Below are positions 1-11,690 of a stretch of DNA of 64,000 nucleotides, piece by piece (the stretch's first letter is position 1; each line of letters opens with the position of its first letter). Source of the stretch: Bemisia tabaci (lineage: Eukaryota; Arthropoda; Insecta; Hemiptera; Aleyrodidae); contig NC_092797.1 in assembly GCF_918797505.1 (NCBI RefSeq), forward strand, positions 48,954,157-49,018,156, read 5' to 3'. Under the pieces are notes generated by a model. It was given only the letters and a program-made list of their open reading frames with translations, searched no databases and was not told where the DNA came from. The position numbers and the translations under genes were made by a program.

Positions 1-1132
1 GTGGAAACTGAGTTACGCCCTTACTTCAGAGGGGGACGAAATGTGAATGGGATTCTGCACTCCTGGGAAGGAACGTCCTTATTCAATTAATGTTAGGTTA
101 AGCATCTAATGAGTCGCAGAAAAAAAGTTGAGGGTAGGTGAGTCTGATTTTCCGAGTCCGAATACAATTTATGGGATGAAATGACCAAATCCTGCTTTGG
201 GTATTGGAGCATTTTAAAATTGATCAAACCGTGGTATCTGGGAAAAGAAGGTAAAAAATAAGTGCCCAGATCCGACTTGAAAACTGGAACGGTTTTTTAA
301 GAGTCATTCACTCCTGGTCCGCACAATGCCTTTACGGTCTACCTCTGACTCACAATCAGCTCATAAAATTGCAAAAAGCCAGAAATTAGCCTTGAGGGAG
401 CCGAGTCGAAGGCAGTAAAATACGTCGGCGTCCCGACATAAAGACGTAACTACACTATAGAGTGAACCCTGTCGTTCGTTCAATTAAATGCTTTTCCGGG
501 CTCATCTCAATGTGTACTTGCGCTCTTTTGTCAGCCGGGCAACGAATAATACAATCGGCAGGACTCGCGATGAGTGCGTTAGCCTAGAAAAAGCGAAAAA
601 TCCACGTGACCCGAATCAACTCCGAGCCTCGCGACGTTGCAAAATCACACCTCAATAATGACTTAATTTCACGCTATTTTAAAGAAAATCGTTGTTTTAT
701 AGGTAGTGTGGCATCGATGGTGTAATTTTAGCTCGTAAAACCACCGCGCAAGAACCATTCGTATTTGCACGGATTCAGATTAGGCAGAAGTTTTTCTGCG
801 CGCTGAATTGGTCAGTTCTTGCTCCAACGGGGGCAACTGCCTACTATGGTTCCATACATGGATATTTGCTCAAGACAGAAGCGAAGGGAAAAAATTATGC
901 GGCGTCATTAATGTCTGGTTATGGCAGTTGAGGTATTTCAAAATTGACATTTAAATGATACAAATTGCAGCAAAAAAAGACTTTTAAAAAAATGGCTTTA
1001 CACATAAAGGTGTTAAAGGAGAAACTTATGGATGCGCCATATCAGGACAAATTGTACGGAATTTTTCATTGGAACACGGCAAAAAAGTTTTTGGGGTTAC
1101 ATTTTAAAATTGTGGTCTTACCCCAATTTATT
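1..1132. other. AT-rich sequence, no gene seen
   Basis: No open frame with coding character, no RNA gene and no clear repeat was recognised in this stretch. It is ordinary AT-rich non-coding sequence by eye. Dispersed repeats that occur only once in this window could be missed. Confidence 0.4.
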
Positions 1133-1240
1133 GGATGATAAGGACGTTTCCACTTAATTGTGATAGTACCACAACATTTGGGTTATTAACCTAATGTATA
1201 AGGGTACTACCACAATTGATTGGAAATGTCTACTCCGTCC
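1133..1240. mobile_element. Short inverted-repeat element (MITE-like)
   Basis: The left end (from GGATGATAAGGACGTTTCC) and the right end (to GGAAATGTCTACTCCGTCC) are imperfect inverted repeats of about 37 bases around a short loop. The 108-bp size and lack of coding sequence fit a non-autonomous DNA transposon. No second copy was found here, and no target duplication is clear. Confidence 0.5.
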
Positions 1241-1450
1241 TTTTTTCCCTTGAAATTTCGCTTCCCTCAATTTTTGAAGCTTCAAAATTGATTACGAAAG
1301 TGATCGAAAGCGCTTTCGGTATCTAAAGAGATTTTACACTGCCATTAACAGATCGCACAAATAAAATATAACGCCTGCGGCCACTTGAAATCTAAATGCA
1401 TTTCAAACGTCACGAAAAAAACATTATACAGAGGAGTGTATTAGCCAACG

Positions 1451-1901
1451 TTAGATAAGGGGCATGCGGATGAGGCCGACCTTCTGATTGTGGGAGTGAA
1501 GAGGGGTGGGGGATTGTTGATAATCCCCACAGCCTCCCAAAGGGCTGCAACCAGTGACCACAGATAAAGGAATTGAAGTCGGTTGGTTTTGTGATAATAA
1601 GGAAGGGCAGGCGTCAACCATCTGGTCCCCAGAACGTGTTGCCGGACATGTTACAGCTTCTCCTGGGATCGCGTGGTCTAAATTGGCGATTTCTATCTCA
1701 AAACGGCAACGTTTCGGGATAAAAAGGCGCGAATGCACGCGCTCACGGCAGGAGACGGGAGCCTCCTGCCAGGTAGGAAACCTCACCTTGAGAGGCAGAG
1801 AGCGAACATCCCTCGGATATTGTCTGTATCCGCTGAGGGGGTTGATATACGGGCTGGGCCATGTTTTGACTGTGCTGTTGCAGATAAGTAACCGAGTTTA
1901 G
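1451..1901. other. Unrecognised ORF-bearing segment, possible transposon relic
   Basis: The segment is richer in GC than its flanks and open on both strands: 115 codons plus (1554-1901) and 111 codons minus (1451-1786). Neither product resembles a family I know. There is no obvious splice site pairing or promoter. It may be a fragment of a retrotransposon leader or a chance open frame. No function is proposed. Confidence 0.25.
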
Positions 1902-2559
1902 TGAAGATCAGGTTTTTTGGAATCCATTCAATATTAAAGGATAAAGGAGATACTCCGTGTAGCTTGAGTCATGTACACAATTTTAGAAAAGAGGTTTCAG
2001 ATTTACGAAAATAAGCATTGGGGGAAAATATTTCACTCCCCCATTTTCGAAATAGAAATGAGGCAATGGACTACAAAATTTTCCTTCCATTGAATTTTAT
2101 AAATTTGGAATTAAAATATTTTACAGGGTGGCAAGTTTTCTTGGATTTCAAAAATTCGTGACTTTTGCCTGAATTTTTAGAGATTTCGAACATTGAATTC
2201 TCTCATTAATTCCAGACTTTTAAATGTTTTCCTTTGACATTATTTCTCATAGAAATTCTTCCAGGAAAATATTTTAGACGCGAAGTTTCTTGAAATTGAA
2301 AAATGAAATGTTTTGTCTGGATCGAGACAATTCAAGATACGACATGTAAGTTTCCTCACTTTTCCCTGACTTTCCCTAGTTTCCTCTAATTTTTCAAGTA
2401 CTTGTCAGTTGTCACCCTGCATGTGTACCAAAAGCGGGTCTATTCCACCCACACCCACACACCTTACAAAATCACAAACCTTACCTTATATCAATATAAG
2501 TTAATCCTTGTGTCGGCTTCAAGTGGGTCCACCAAAACTGGCACTAATCACAGAGAGCC

Positions 2560-3075
2560 CGCACTTCAACGCTGCGCACAAACACAGTCCTACACACAAC
2601 GTAAGCAGGGAAGAGCACAACGTAGGCGGAGCGCACAAGAGCACAGTTCAGGCGGAACACCGCGAGGCGGAACACAGTTCAGGCGGAGCCTCGGCGAAAG
2701 ATCAATGGCGTCGACGACAGCTGCAGGGGCTTTTCACGGGCTCGAGTCCGAGCACTTAAACTGCACACAGGGTTTAAAAATAACGTCGCGGGGACGGCAC
2801 TTGACGGCGGCAGGAAACGGGCAACGGTGTCAACGGACGGACGGGAGCGAGCGTCTTCCTATGCGGGAGAGCGTCTCTGCGGCAGCGTCGCCGGCGTCGC
2901 TACGGGCACAAGGTCGGCGGAATTAGCCCGAGCCCACCTACTGCGGGAGCGCGGGACGCCTGGCCTGGCGAGGGATCCCTGCGGCCGGGGCGGGGGACAC
3001 ACGGGGGGCTTGGACGGCGGGGGAGGACGGCACGGAGACACTACTGCGAAAAATAAGCGGATTCGGTTAAGGTGA
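2560..3075. other. GC- and CpG-rich island
   Basis: Base composition rises sharply, with many CpG dinucleotides, then falls back to AT-rich sequence after about 3075. Several overlapping open frames occur on both strands, as expected from high GC. One contains a short purine-rich repeat with GGCGGA and GAGCACA motifs near 2620-2690. The island could be a promoter or 5' exon region, but no coding domain is recognisable. Confidence 0.35.
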
Positions 3076-3869
3076 ATCTGCGGTGGGAGTAAATAAACAC
3101 AATCACATCGAACAATAATTTCGGTCAAATTGCGTCGAATACTTGGTTCACTTTAAATGTTTTGCAAATAACGGATCAATTTCGCACAGAGGCACATTTC
3201 AGCTGTTTTCAGCCAAAAATGTATCGAATAAACTCTAAAATAAAGATGAAGATATCCTATGATGAATCATTGCACTCGATTGATGCAGTGGTGATTTTGC
3301 GAATGGCTTACTTAGGATTCAAAATGACAATCAATATTTTTGAAGGATATAAATGGAGAGGTTGCTAAGTCGCAAAATTGCCACTGCACTATTGGAATGC
3401 AGAGATTCGAGTTTGGATACTTTCAACTTTACTTGAGATTTTTCTTTAGTCGTCTTAGAAGAAAACGCTTAGAATCTGCCTATGGGCGTAATGCATCTGT
3501 TCCTTGCCTAAAATTTGAATAAAATCAGTACATTTTCGCAAAATTTGTTCGATATCGCAATGTTTGTTTCCTCCCAATGTCGATTTACCTTAAGCGGGAA
3601 CTTAACAGCAGCGATTCGCGCACCTTAGCACCACTGATTTAAATCTAATTTAATCGCAAGTAAAACACTCAATACCCGTCGATTACCCAGAATTTATTAT
3701 TCACGGTGGATTTAAATGTGGTGCCACTTGCGAGAGGCGCTACTGGACCCTTAAAGGATGATCTCAATGCACTGATCAGCGTAAAGATTAAGATGAGAGA
3801 GCGTGTTCTCAAAAATATGTGACCATAAAAACTTTGACTGCAGAATTATCGAGACAATTATTTAAAAGG
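3076..3869. other. AT-rich sequence, no gene seen
   Basis: Only short open frames of 60-68 codons occur, with AT-rich codon use and no recognisable motif. Nothing else was identified. Confidence 0.4.
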
Positions 3870-5201
3870 AAAGAGCTTGATGCAAAAACGGCTTTTTTCG
3901 CCCCCCCTCTGGAAGTTCTTCAGACTTTGTCTATTGATTACTCATACTTGAGCGCTTCCTTTCCCAAATTTTCAGACCCCCAAAAAATTTTGGGGGGGAG
4001 CTAGGGGGGGTGGAAGTCAAAACCTGTGAACCTCGATAACTCTTGAACAAAGAAAGATATCGAGGTCCGGTTTGGACGAAAAATCGTCTAAAATTGCTTA
4101 ATTTAAGATTCTAAAGGTCGAAATCCCGATATCGAATTTTTAAGTTAACATATGTGCTTTTTTCCAGTTTTTAGGTCTAGAAAATTTCTTTTAAACGAAA
4201 AATTTTCAAAGATCTCAATTTTTTATTTGAACCAAAACCAGTTTTTTAAATTGTTCGTCTTTTTCCGCATCCAACGAGTGGTCCAATAAGCTGGAGAACC
4301 AAACGGTTCCGGAGTTATGATCGATTGAAGTTTCCGCTCAACGCGCGCCGACCGATTTTCGCGCGCAAAAAAGTCGGATTTACCTGTTATTAGATCAGAT
4401 TGAATGTTCAAACTGAGCAAAATGCATTATTAGGGACTCTTGAGGGTCGCTGAGTTCAGAAATTACCGATACTTCCAAAAAATTCACGTTTTAAAAATTG
4501 CAGCTTCGGACAGGACCACTGAGCGGCCGGTCGGCGCTCAGTAGGCCTCTAAAATAGCGCTGCGGAGCTGTAATTTTAAAAACGTGAATTTTTTGGAAGT
4601 ATCGGTAATTTCTGAACTCAGCGACCCTCAAGAGTCCCTAATAATGCATTTTGCTCAGTTTGAACATTCAATCTGATCTAATAACAGGTAAATCCGACTT
4701 TTTTGCGCGCGAAAATCGGTCGGCGCGCGTTGAGCGGAAACTTCAATCGATCATAACTCCGGAACCGTTTGGTTCCCCAGCTTATTGGACCACTCGTTGG
4801 ATGCGGAAAAAGACGAACAATTTAAAAAACTGGTTTTGGTTCAAATAAAAAATTGAGATCTTTGAAAATTTTTCGTTTAAAAGAAATTTTCTAGACCTAA
4901 AAACTGGAAAAAAGCACATATGTTAACTTAAAAATTCGATATCGGGATTTCGACCTTTAGAAACTTAAAGTATGCAATTTTAGACGATTTTTCGTCCAAA
5001 CCGGACCTCGATATCTTTCTTTGTTCAAGAGATATCGAGGTTCACAGGTTTTGACTTCCACCCCCCCTAGCACCCCCCCAAAATTTTTTGGGGGTCTGAA
5101 AATTTGGGAAAAAAAGCGCTCAAGTATGAGTAATTAATAGACAAAGTCTGAAGAACTTCCAGAGGGGGGGCGAAAAAAGCCGTTTTTGCATCAAGCTCTT
5201 T
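3870..5201. mobile_element. Large foldback element with ~640 bp near-identical arms
   Basis: The left arm (about 3870-4508) reappears as its reverse complement in the right arm (about 4563-5201), outer tip AAAGAGCTTGATGC. Identity is very high, and the same 65-codon open frame appears on opposite strands at 4223-4420 and 4651-4848. The ~55-bp centre is GC-rich and holds its own small stem (ACTGAGCG facing CGCTCAGT). A transcript would fold into a long hairpin. No target duplication or transposase was found. Confidence 0.85.
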
Positions 5202-6965
5202 AACGCTTGGAGAAACATTTTGCTTCTTAATTCATTGAAATTCCTGCATCTGTACAGAAATTCTGACTGTCGTATGAAATAAGAGCTGCGGATGAAAATG
5301 AAACAGTTTTTTTTTAGCTCCAATACGTTGCTGGTCAGTGCATTGAACCACTTTCAGGTAAAATATAAGTGTGAAGTTGTTTCGGCAAATGTGATTGACT
5401 CTTCATCACTGAGAGACTCAGGCCTGGTGAAAAGTATTAAGTTACGACCACTGAGAGGTGCTGTCTATAAGTATTTAATTTCACTCTCACTTCCCTCGAC
5501 CAACGAATTAAATTCTCTGTTTTTTTTTCTTTCCATAAAATATTTATTGAGGAAAAATGGTATTATTCGCCGCGGTTCTTGACCTCAATCGATTTAAAGT
5601 GCGACAGTAAAATAACTGATACCAAACTATAAATATCTTTCAAAATTTTGGATCGAATTTACGACGAACAAAAGTTTTTCGGAAATAGTTGTATCTGTAA
5701 TTAGGTGTATAAGCGCACTTCCTTGAAGATAGCTCCATAGCTTACAACTTTTGGACAGGATTACAAATATATATGACATTCCTTTTTGGAAACTCGAAGA
5801 GCGGAAGTGCAATGGAATAATAAAAAAATGACAATCTGAATACATCATGAATAAAAATACATTATTGCTGATACGTGACACAGAATGAAAAGACCCCGTA
5901 AAATATAAGTTGACCTTTATCTCATTTCCAAAAATTATCTCCGTCCGCTCCTTTTTTATCGGTCCCTTTCCCTTTCAGTCTGCTTGATAAAAAGTGAAGA
6001 GCTGAATAAATAGAGGGCTTAATCGACCCAGGAATGAATAAGCCAACAAAATTAGAGGCTCACCCACTTGAGGTTACTGTGCCATGAGCACACTTGGTCC
6101 TCACCAAGTGCATCATTTTCAAGACGATTGTCTTCGATCTGAATTATAAATTGAAACGGGCAATTCTCATACACCAGGTGTAAAAGAGGAGTGAAAATTT
6201 TTAGTTTTTGAAAGACAAGTTCGAGCGGGTAATCAAGGACTTTCTTTGTTTTTCTTCGTGCCGTTCGTGTCAAATGATATGTTTTTTCATTGTGCGGAAT
6301 CATAATGCAGGGGAAAACAGCACGATAGAGCGATGTCAATCTCCAATCTCTTCCATTGTTTCATTGGAAAAATTGCGGTAGATTAGACCCGTATGTCGTG
6401 TAGTGGTGAAAAAAGTGAATTATTTTCTCTTTCGGTCATCCTCGATTTTTCTCTAACCACACAAACAAAAAAGCTTAAAATTAACAGACATCAACTTAAA
6501 TTTGGCAGATTTTACTCGATTTAAGGAAAGAAGTGTTTTTGGAGACAATTGAAGAAAAAACACCTACACAATTTAATACGAGCGTATCAACACGCAGTTT
6601 AAAACTCATTTTTTAACGAGATGCACCTGATCCGCACACAGCCACTGCAGAAACACGTGCAGCTAATGCATTAAAACCACGTTTTCTCACGGTTCCCTAT
6701 TCGACTGCATTAATCACACTCCCCCGTCTCCTTGAGAGCCAAGAGGAACACGACATCTTCAGTCCTCGAACAAACATCTCATTGTGACGACAAATTAAGC
6801 CTCGACAAAAACAGGGTGACGACTCTCTTGGGAGATCGAAATTCCCGACTTTTTTCCATGATGTTGAGGGTGATGCTTTTCGGAATATTCCCTGAATTTT
6901 TACTGTTCAGTAGATCCAAAGAGAGAGGTATCACAGTTCGTCGTCTCCCTCATAAAAGAACATAA
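5202..6965. other. AT-rich sequence, no gene seen
   Basis: Open frames here are at most 96 codons and show no domain or splice pattern that I recognise. No repeats shared with the rest of the window were noticed. Confidence 0.4.
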
Positions 6966-7225
6966 CTATATATCAATGTTGCCAAATTTCCCCTAATAAA
7001 TTGCAAATTTAAGTGTAAAATCTTGGGCATTTCTAACCGAAAATGGCCCCGATTATAAACATCTAACCTCAAGGAAAAATTAGACTTTTGAACAAAAATT
7101 GCACCGGTTCTTTTCGTAAAACATCGCATTGTTTGAGTCAATTTAGCAACTTCGGACTGGAGTGACGGTCCTTCGTCCGGCAAGCGACAAGTTAACGAGT
7201 AAAAATTCATGTTCAGTTTTTTTTT
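6966..7225. repeat. Dispersed repeat, copy A (also 7449-7665)
   Basis: The segment from about 7010 (TAAGTGTAAAATCTTGG) to about 7225 is repeated from 7449 to 7665 with scattered substitutions. Both end in TTAACGAGTAAAAATTCATG followed by a T-run. A more diverged copy lies near 11440-11640. The left edge also contains GTTGCCAAATTTCC, a motif shared with the MITEs at 29.6 and 50.0 kb. Both copies are open on the minus strand and give similar peptides, but this follows from the DNA similarity. Confidence 0.7.
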
Positions 7226-7229
7226 TACT

Positions 7230-7448
7230 CACTGGAAAAAAAACACGTTGGATCTAGAGTCCAGACTCTTAAAAACATTGACAAGAAAAAATACTCTTGA
7301 TACAATCGGATTTTTACTTGAATCAAATCCGCTTAAATTAAGAGGCTTGGTTCTTGATTTAAGCTAGATTCTGATTGAATCAAGAGTACTTTTTCTTGTT
7401 GATGTTTTTCAGAGTCCCGACTCTAGATCCAATGTGTTTTTTCCAGTG
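7230..7448. mobile_element. Inverted-repeat MITE, CACTGG family, copy 1
   Basis: The ends are CACTGGAAAAAAAACACG and its complement ending TTTTTTCCAGTG. Inside are long inverted arms built on GGATCTAGAGTCCAGACTC and CAAGAAAAAATACTCTTGAT. Two more copies lie at 24155-24382 and 40699-40928. There is no transposase, so it must be moved in trans. It sits exactly between the two copies of the 7.0/7.5 kb repeat. Confidence 0.85.
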
Positions 7449-7665
7449 TAAGTGTAAAATCTTCGGCATTTCTAACTGAAAATTTCACTGATTTTACATC
7501 TGACCTCAAGAAAAATTTGACAAATTTTGAACAAAAATTGCACCGGTTCTTTTTGTAGGACATCGCATTGTTTGAGTCAATTTTGCAACTTTGGGCTGGA
7601 GTTGCGTTCCTTCGTCCGGCAAACGACACGTTAACGAGTAAAAATTCATGGTTAGTTTTTTTTTA
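7449..7665. repeat. Dispersed repeat, copy B
   Basis: This is the direct duplicate of 7010-7225, beginning TAAGTGTAAAATCTTCGGC immediately after the CACTGG MITE. It ends with the same TTAACGAGTAAAAATTCATG and T-run. Confidence 0.7.
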
Positions 7666-7739
7666 CTGTTAAGCGACAATTCCCGACTTTTCCAGAACTC
7701 ATCACCCTGAAAAAAACGCACCGTCCTCTAGCTCTCGGC

Positions 7740-8110
7740 TTTCCCTGGATTTTCCCACTTTTGCCGCTCAATGCGGCGTGGCGAGCGGCGAACTGCGCAA
7801 GCGCCCTCATAATTCACTCGGTGGAACGTCCTGTCGACGGAGTCTATGAACCGCGGCGCCCGGGCCCGTTTCACACGGAGCGGGCCCGGGGGGGCGCTGG
7901 CCCCGATTTCCGAGCGAATTCGGCTCCGGGAGCGTAATTACATAAATTAAGCAAACGAGGCGAGGCCGCACCGCGTTGACAGCAATTTTCGGGACCGGGA
8001 CCAGGACCGGCTTTGTTCCACCGGGCGCGAGTGCAATTATGGCCACGGGCAGTTGAGATTTCTCAGAAAAGTGTCGTGTTAACCGGCCCTCGCCAAAAAC
8101 TTGCCCCGTC
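7740..8110. other. GC-rich island
   Basis: This GC-rich block includes GCGGCGCCCGGGCCCG near 7851 and is open for 117 codons on the minus strand (7807-8160). No protein family is recognised, and GC content alone explains the open frame. Confidence 0.3.
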
Positions 8111-8184
8111 GTATGGTTGGTAATACGATATTTAAATGAGAAAAAAATGGAAATCGACAAATTAAAAAAAAGAGAGAGAAAAAA

Positions 8185-8540
8185 GTGTATTTCCTTCGAA
8201 AAATACTCAAAACTTCACAAAAATTGCACGTTTGTCCCCAGAGAACGAGGTAGCAATAAGGGCCATAATCGGCCCTCCCTCGGGATCTCGAGATTTTTCG
8301 ATGTTTCGCAGTGATGACGTATATTTTACAGAAAAATGTGTGTTTCTGTGATACATACACCGTAACCTAAAAACACACGGGAGCTAAAATTATGGTTTCG
8401 TCGAAACCAAAATATTTCTGCACTATACACGTCCAAAAGTGCAAAATATTGAAAAATCTTGTCTTGGAATTCCGGGAGAGGGCAGATTTTGGCCCGTTAT
8501 TCCTACCCCTTTTCTTAGGACCGCGGCAATGGTTACGGAC
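8185..8540. repeat. Imperfect inverted repeat
   Basis: The left part (GCACGTTTGTCCCCAG ... GGGCCATAATCGGCCC) is partly mirrored by the right part (GGGCAGATTTTGGCCCG ... CTTTTCTTAGGACC). Identity is moderate. It is probably an old inverted-repeat element, and no copies were found elsewhere in the window. Confidence 0.35.
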
Positions 8541-8599
8541 TGAGATTTATTTCCATTACAATCGATGCAAAAATTATATGGCGAAAGGGTTCAAATGAC

Positions 8600-9350
8600 G
8601 GTAAATAATGTGAAAATATTAAAATATTTCAATTTCGAATAATCGAAATATTTAAATATTTATAATTTTTAACAGTAATTTGGAAAAAATGTAAAATAGT
8701 GATGAAAATAAATGGAGCGGAGGAAGGCTAAATGTATAGAAACAAAATCAAAGTTAACTTTGTGCGAAGTATCAGCAATAAATAAAATTAACAAACACAA
8801 CTGCCAATTTTGCTAGACAGAACGATGAAGTTGCCACCAAAATAGAGAAAGCGTAAAAGATTTTGATATTCCGGAATTAAATTCGTATCCTTCGATATGG
8901 GAGCCACCACTTAACGCAAAACACAAAAACACAGATCCGGAAATTTTCGACCGACTCAATATCAGCCGGTTCCGAGGAGAAGTGTAATTTCACCAAAAAC
9001 AATCACATTCGCCGAAACAAATTCACACCGGCACAATATCTTGAGAAATTTTTGGGGTAAAGGGAATTTTTTTCTTTTATTTTTGAAAAAAAAGGGGGGG
9101 GGTTAAAAAATAAAAGAAGGACGGAAAAGGCACAACAAACCGATCGTAAAAACACGGCGAGACGGAGGAGAACTAAACACACACGAGACGCGACCAGCGG
9201 GACTGGCTTCGACTCACAGACTGCGAGCGCGGACGACCGTCGCGTCGCGCCACACCGAACACCGGACCCCGGTTGTCTCGCGGTTGCCATCTCTACTGGG
9301 GATCTGTAGAATAGAAATGCAATTTTAGGGGAAAACCCCAGTTTTCTTTT
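8600..9350. other. No gene recognised; GC-rich patch at 9130-9300
   Basis: AT-rich sequence gives way near 9130-9300 to a CpG-rich patch with many ACGCGAC and GCGTCGC motifs. The patch lies in a 95-codon minus-strand open frame with no recognisable domain. It could be a promoter or leader, but the sequence does not show this. Confidence 0.3.
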
Positions 9351-9654
9351 ACAGGGTGTCTAGTTTGCTTTTCATTTTGGGGAATCCTGACGAAATTCTG
9401 ATTTTTCCTAATTTTAGACTACTAACTCCTGATTTCATAATTTTTCCAAATCCTGATTTTTAGCTGAGAAAAATTAAAATTTCTGCATAAGCGTATGCGA
9501 AAGCATAAAAAATCCGATCGGACAACCGACTTTTCTCAAATCCTGGTTTTACGACAGATTTTTCCTCAAATCCTGATGAGATCGGGATTAAATCCTGATT
9601 CACCTCAAATCCTGATAGAATCGGGAAAATCCTGATGCTACACACACACCCTGT
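9351..9654. mobile_element. Inverted-repeat MITE, ACAGGGTGTCTAG family, copy 1
   Basis: It starts ACAGGGTGTCTAG and ends with a slightly altered complement (CACACACACCCTGT). The interior is rich in AATCCTGATTTTT-type repeats. The second copy at 41213-41495 has the intact ends. A 61-codon minus-strand open frame in this copy has a similar 65-codon counterpart in the other, both from the repeat itself. It is non-coding and non-autonomous. Confidence 0.8.
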
Positions 9655-10345
9655 CTCAATTCAGAGGCTATTTCATACCGCATGTTTGCACATGGTTATG
9701 TACTTTGAGCCACTCAGAGGTCGAAACAGTTGAATCGGGTGCTTCAGTGTCTCAGCGCGATAATTTTTTAACAAATGAAAAAATCAGTTATCCTTCAATT
9801 CAGAAGCTATGCAATTTCAGTCACTCGGGAGTTGATTTAGTTGTATCGCGTAATTTAGCGTCCCAAAATTAGCTCGATATTATTGTAACAAGTGCGAAAA
9901 CTCAGTTATCCTTCAATTCAGAAGCTATGCAATTTCAGTCACTCAGGAGTTGATTTAGTTGTATCGCGAAATTTAGCGTCCCAAAATTAGCTCGATATAA
10001 ATCATTATTGTGACAAGTGCAAAAACTTAGTTATCCTTCAATTTAGAAGCTATGCAATTTCAGTCACTCAGGAGTTGATTAAGTTGTATCCCGTGATTTA
10101 GCGCCCCACAATCAGCGCGATATTATTGTAACGAGTGCGAAAACTCAGTTATCCTTCAATTCAGAGGCTATGCAATTTCGGTCACTCAGGAGTTGAAATA
10201 GTTGTATCAAGTGGTTTGGTGTTTCAGCGCGATATTATTCCAACAAGTGAGAGAACTCAATTATCCTTCAATTCAGAAGCTATGCAATTTCAGTCACTCA
10301 AGAGTCGAAATAGTGGTATCACGTGGTTTAACGTCTTTGCACTAA
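9655..10345. repeat. Tandem array, unit ~113-129 bp, about six units
   Basis: Each unit carries CAGTTATCCTTCAATTCAGA and then GCTATGCAATTTCAGTCACT, followed by GTATCGCGTAATTTAGCG-like sequence. Clear unit starts are near 9783, 9902, 10029, 10144 and 10257, with a degenerate unit near 9655. The first unit begins directly at the end of the 9351-9654 MITE. Unit length differences come from small insertions. Confidence 0.85.
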
Positions 10346-11439
10346 CATCTATTGAAGGAGGACTTATTTTTTTGACAAAAACACAACTTGTGTACGTAAT
10401 GTCACTGAACATTAGATAAGTGTTTTGCAGTTGTATGATTGGGTAATTTTGCCAGCTTTATCGCAATTTGTACCTTTTCTTCATTTCAATTTTTGTGAAG
10501 TCATATTATTCATAATCGTTTTTGAAACTAGACGACCTTTTTGACCATTTTGATTCATATGACTTAAGAAAGCCTTAAGGTGTAAGGGACGGCTATGAAC
10601 ACGATCCTAGATCTTATTCTGAGAGAGTTTCAATACACAAAGTATGTACAAGAAGCTACATGCTTCCCCTTATTCAAATACTTGTTTTGTAGAAATGTCA
10701 ACCGTCTTGTCCTTGTGTCACTTTACTTGTTCAGTTTCCAAAATTATCGAGTTATTCCACCAATTACTGATGCTTAAACACAGCAATAATTAAGTGGGAT
10801 TAAAGAATCCATTTAATTAATTCACATTTTAACTTGCATTGGTGAGTGGCAAAGGATAAAAAGAGCGTTCAAAGAAATCTAAGGGGTGTGTTCATTATTC
10901 TGTGTATATTTTTGAGTTTCAAAAAATTACCAGTCATTACTTGAGGCCAATCTCCTCTAATTTCCTCGCTTGTTTAATATTCAAGTTGTACGAAATTTTT
11001 ATTTGGGTCCCTACAGAGTTAATTAATTTATTGCAGGCAATCTCGTTTCCAGATGAACAAGCCTGATTACCTATTCGTGAACATTCATTGCCGTTCAAAA
11101 AAGAAGCAAAGGAAACGGATCAATCTGTTCGGATAATTAAAGCAATCAACAGGATCATTCGCCCGTACCTAGGTTCTTGCACCCACTTCTTTACTAAACA
11201 AAGCATTTGTACAGTTTTTGTGATGATAAATTATTCCTCAGGGCAAACGCCCATTATCAGTTCCCATCAAAATCCCATCAAGCCCATCAAACGCTTATCA
11301 GTTTGATAAAATAACGAGGTTTCAAATGGATATATGGAGTATTTTTCGACATCAAGTTTAAAAACGTTGCTTCTCCCACGAAAAAAGGTAACTAAATTTC
11401 ATTGTTGCGAAAGCTTCCCGCGCAAATTTTAATCTTAGC
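10346..11439. other. AT-rich sequence, no gene seen
   Basis: Open frames of 60-72 codons are present without recognisable motifs. No repeats or RNA genes were identified. Confidence 0.4.
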
Positions 11440-11690
11440 ATGGAGAATCTTAGGTATTTCTAACGGAAAATTTCACCGATTTTTCTTCAAATCTGATGTA
11501 AGAATCAGACAATTTGTGTACAAAAAATACACAGGCGCATTGCAGTAAAAAAATTGAATTGCATCAGTCGATTTTGCCGCTTTGGAGTGGAGTTACGTTC
11601 CCATTGTCCAAAAAATGTGTCCAAGAGACACTTTTTTTCTTTTTTTCTTTGGGGATTAAAAACGAGATTTGGAGATGATAAGAGATAATT
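11440..11690. repeat. Diverged copy of the 7.0/7.5 kb repeat
   Basis: GGTATTTCTAACGGAAAATT and the later GGAGTGGAGTTACGTTCCC correspond in order to parts of the 7010-7225 and 7449-7665 repeats. Identity is lower, and there are small insertions. Confidence 0.45.

Noticed and set aside
4223..4848. Identical 65-codon frames on opposite strands
   Set aside because: They are the two arms of the foldback element. Identity reflects DNA duplication and not conserved protein.
7506..7721. Two related minus-strand peptides starting MNFYSLTCRLPDEG
   Set aside because: The similarity follows from the 7.0/7.5 kb DNA repeat. Differences do not favour silent sites by eye, and the frames diverge after about 50 codons.
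9655..10345. Tandem array considered as a CRISPR array
   Set aside because: Units are ~120 bp and similar throughout with no unique spacers. The context is eukaryotic and no cas-like genes are present.
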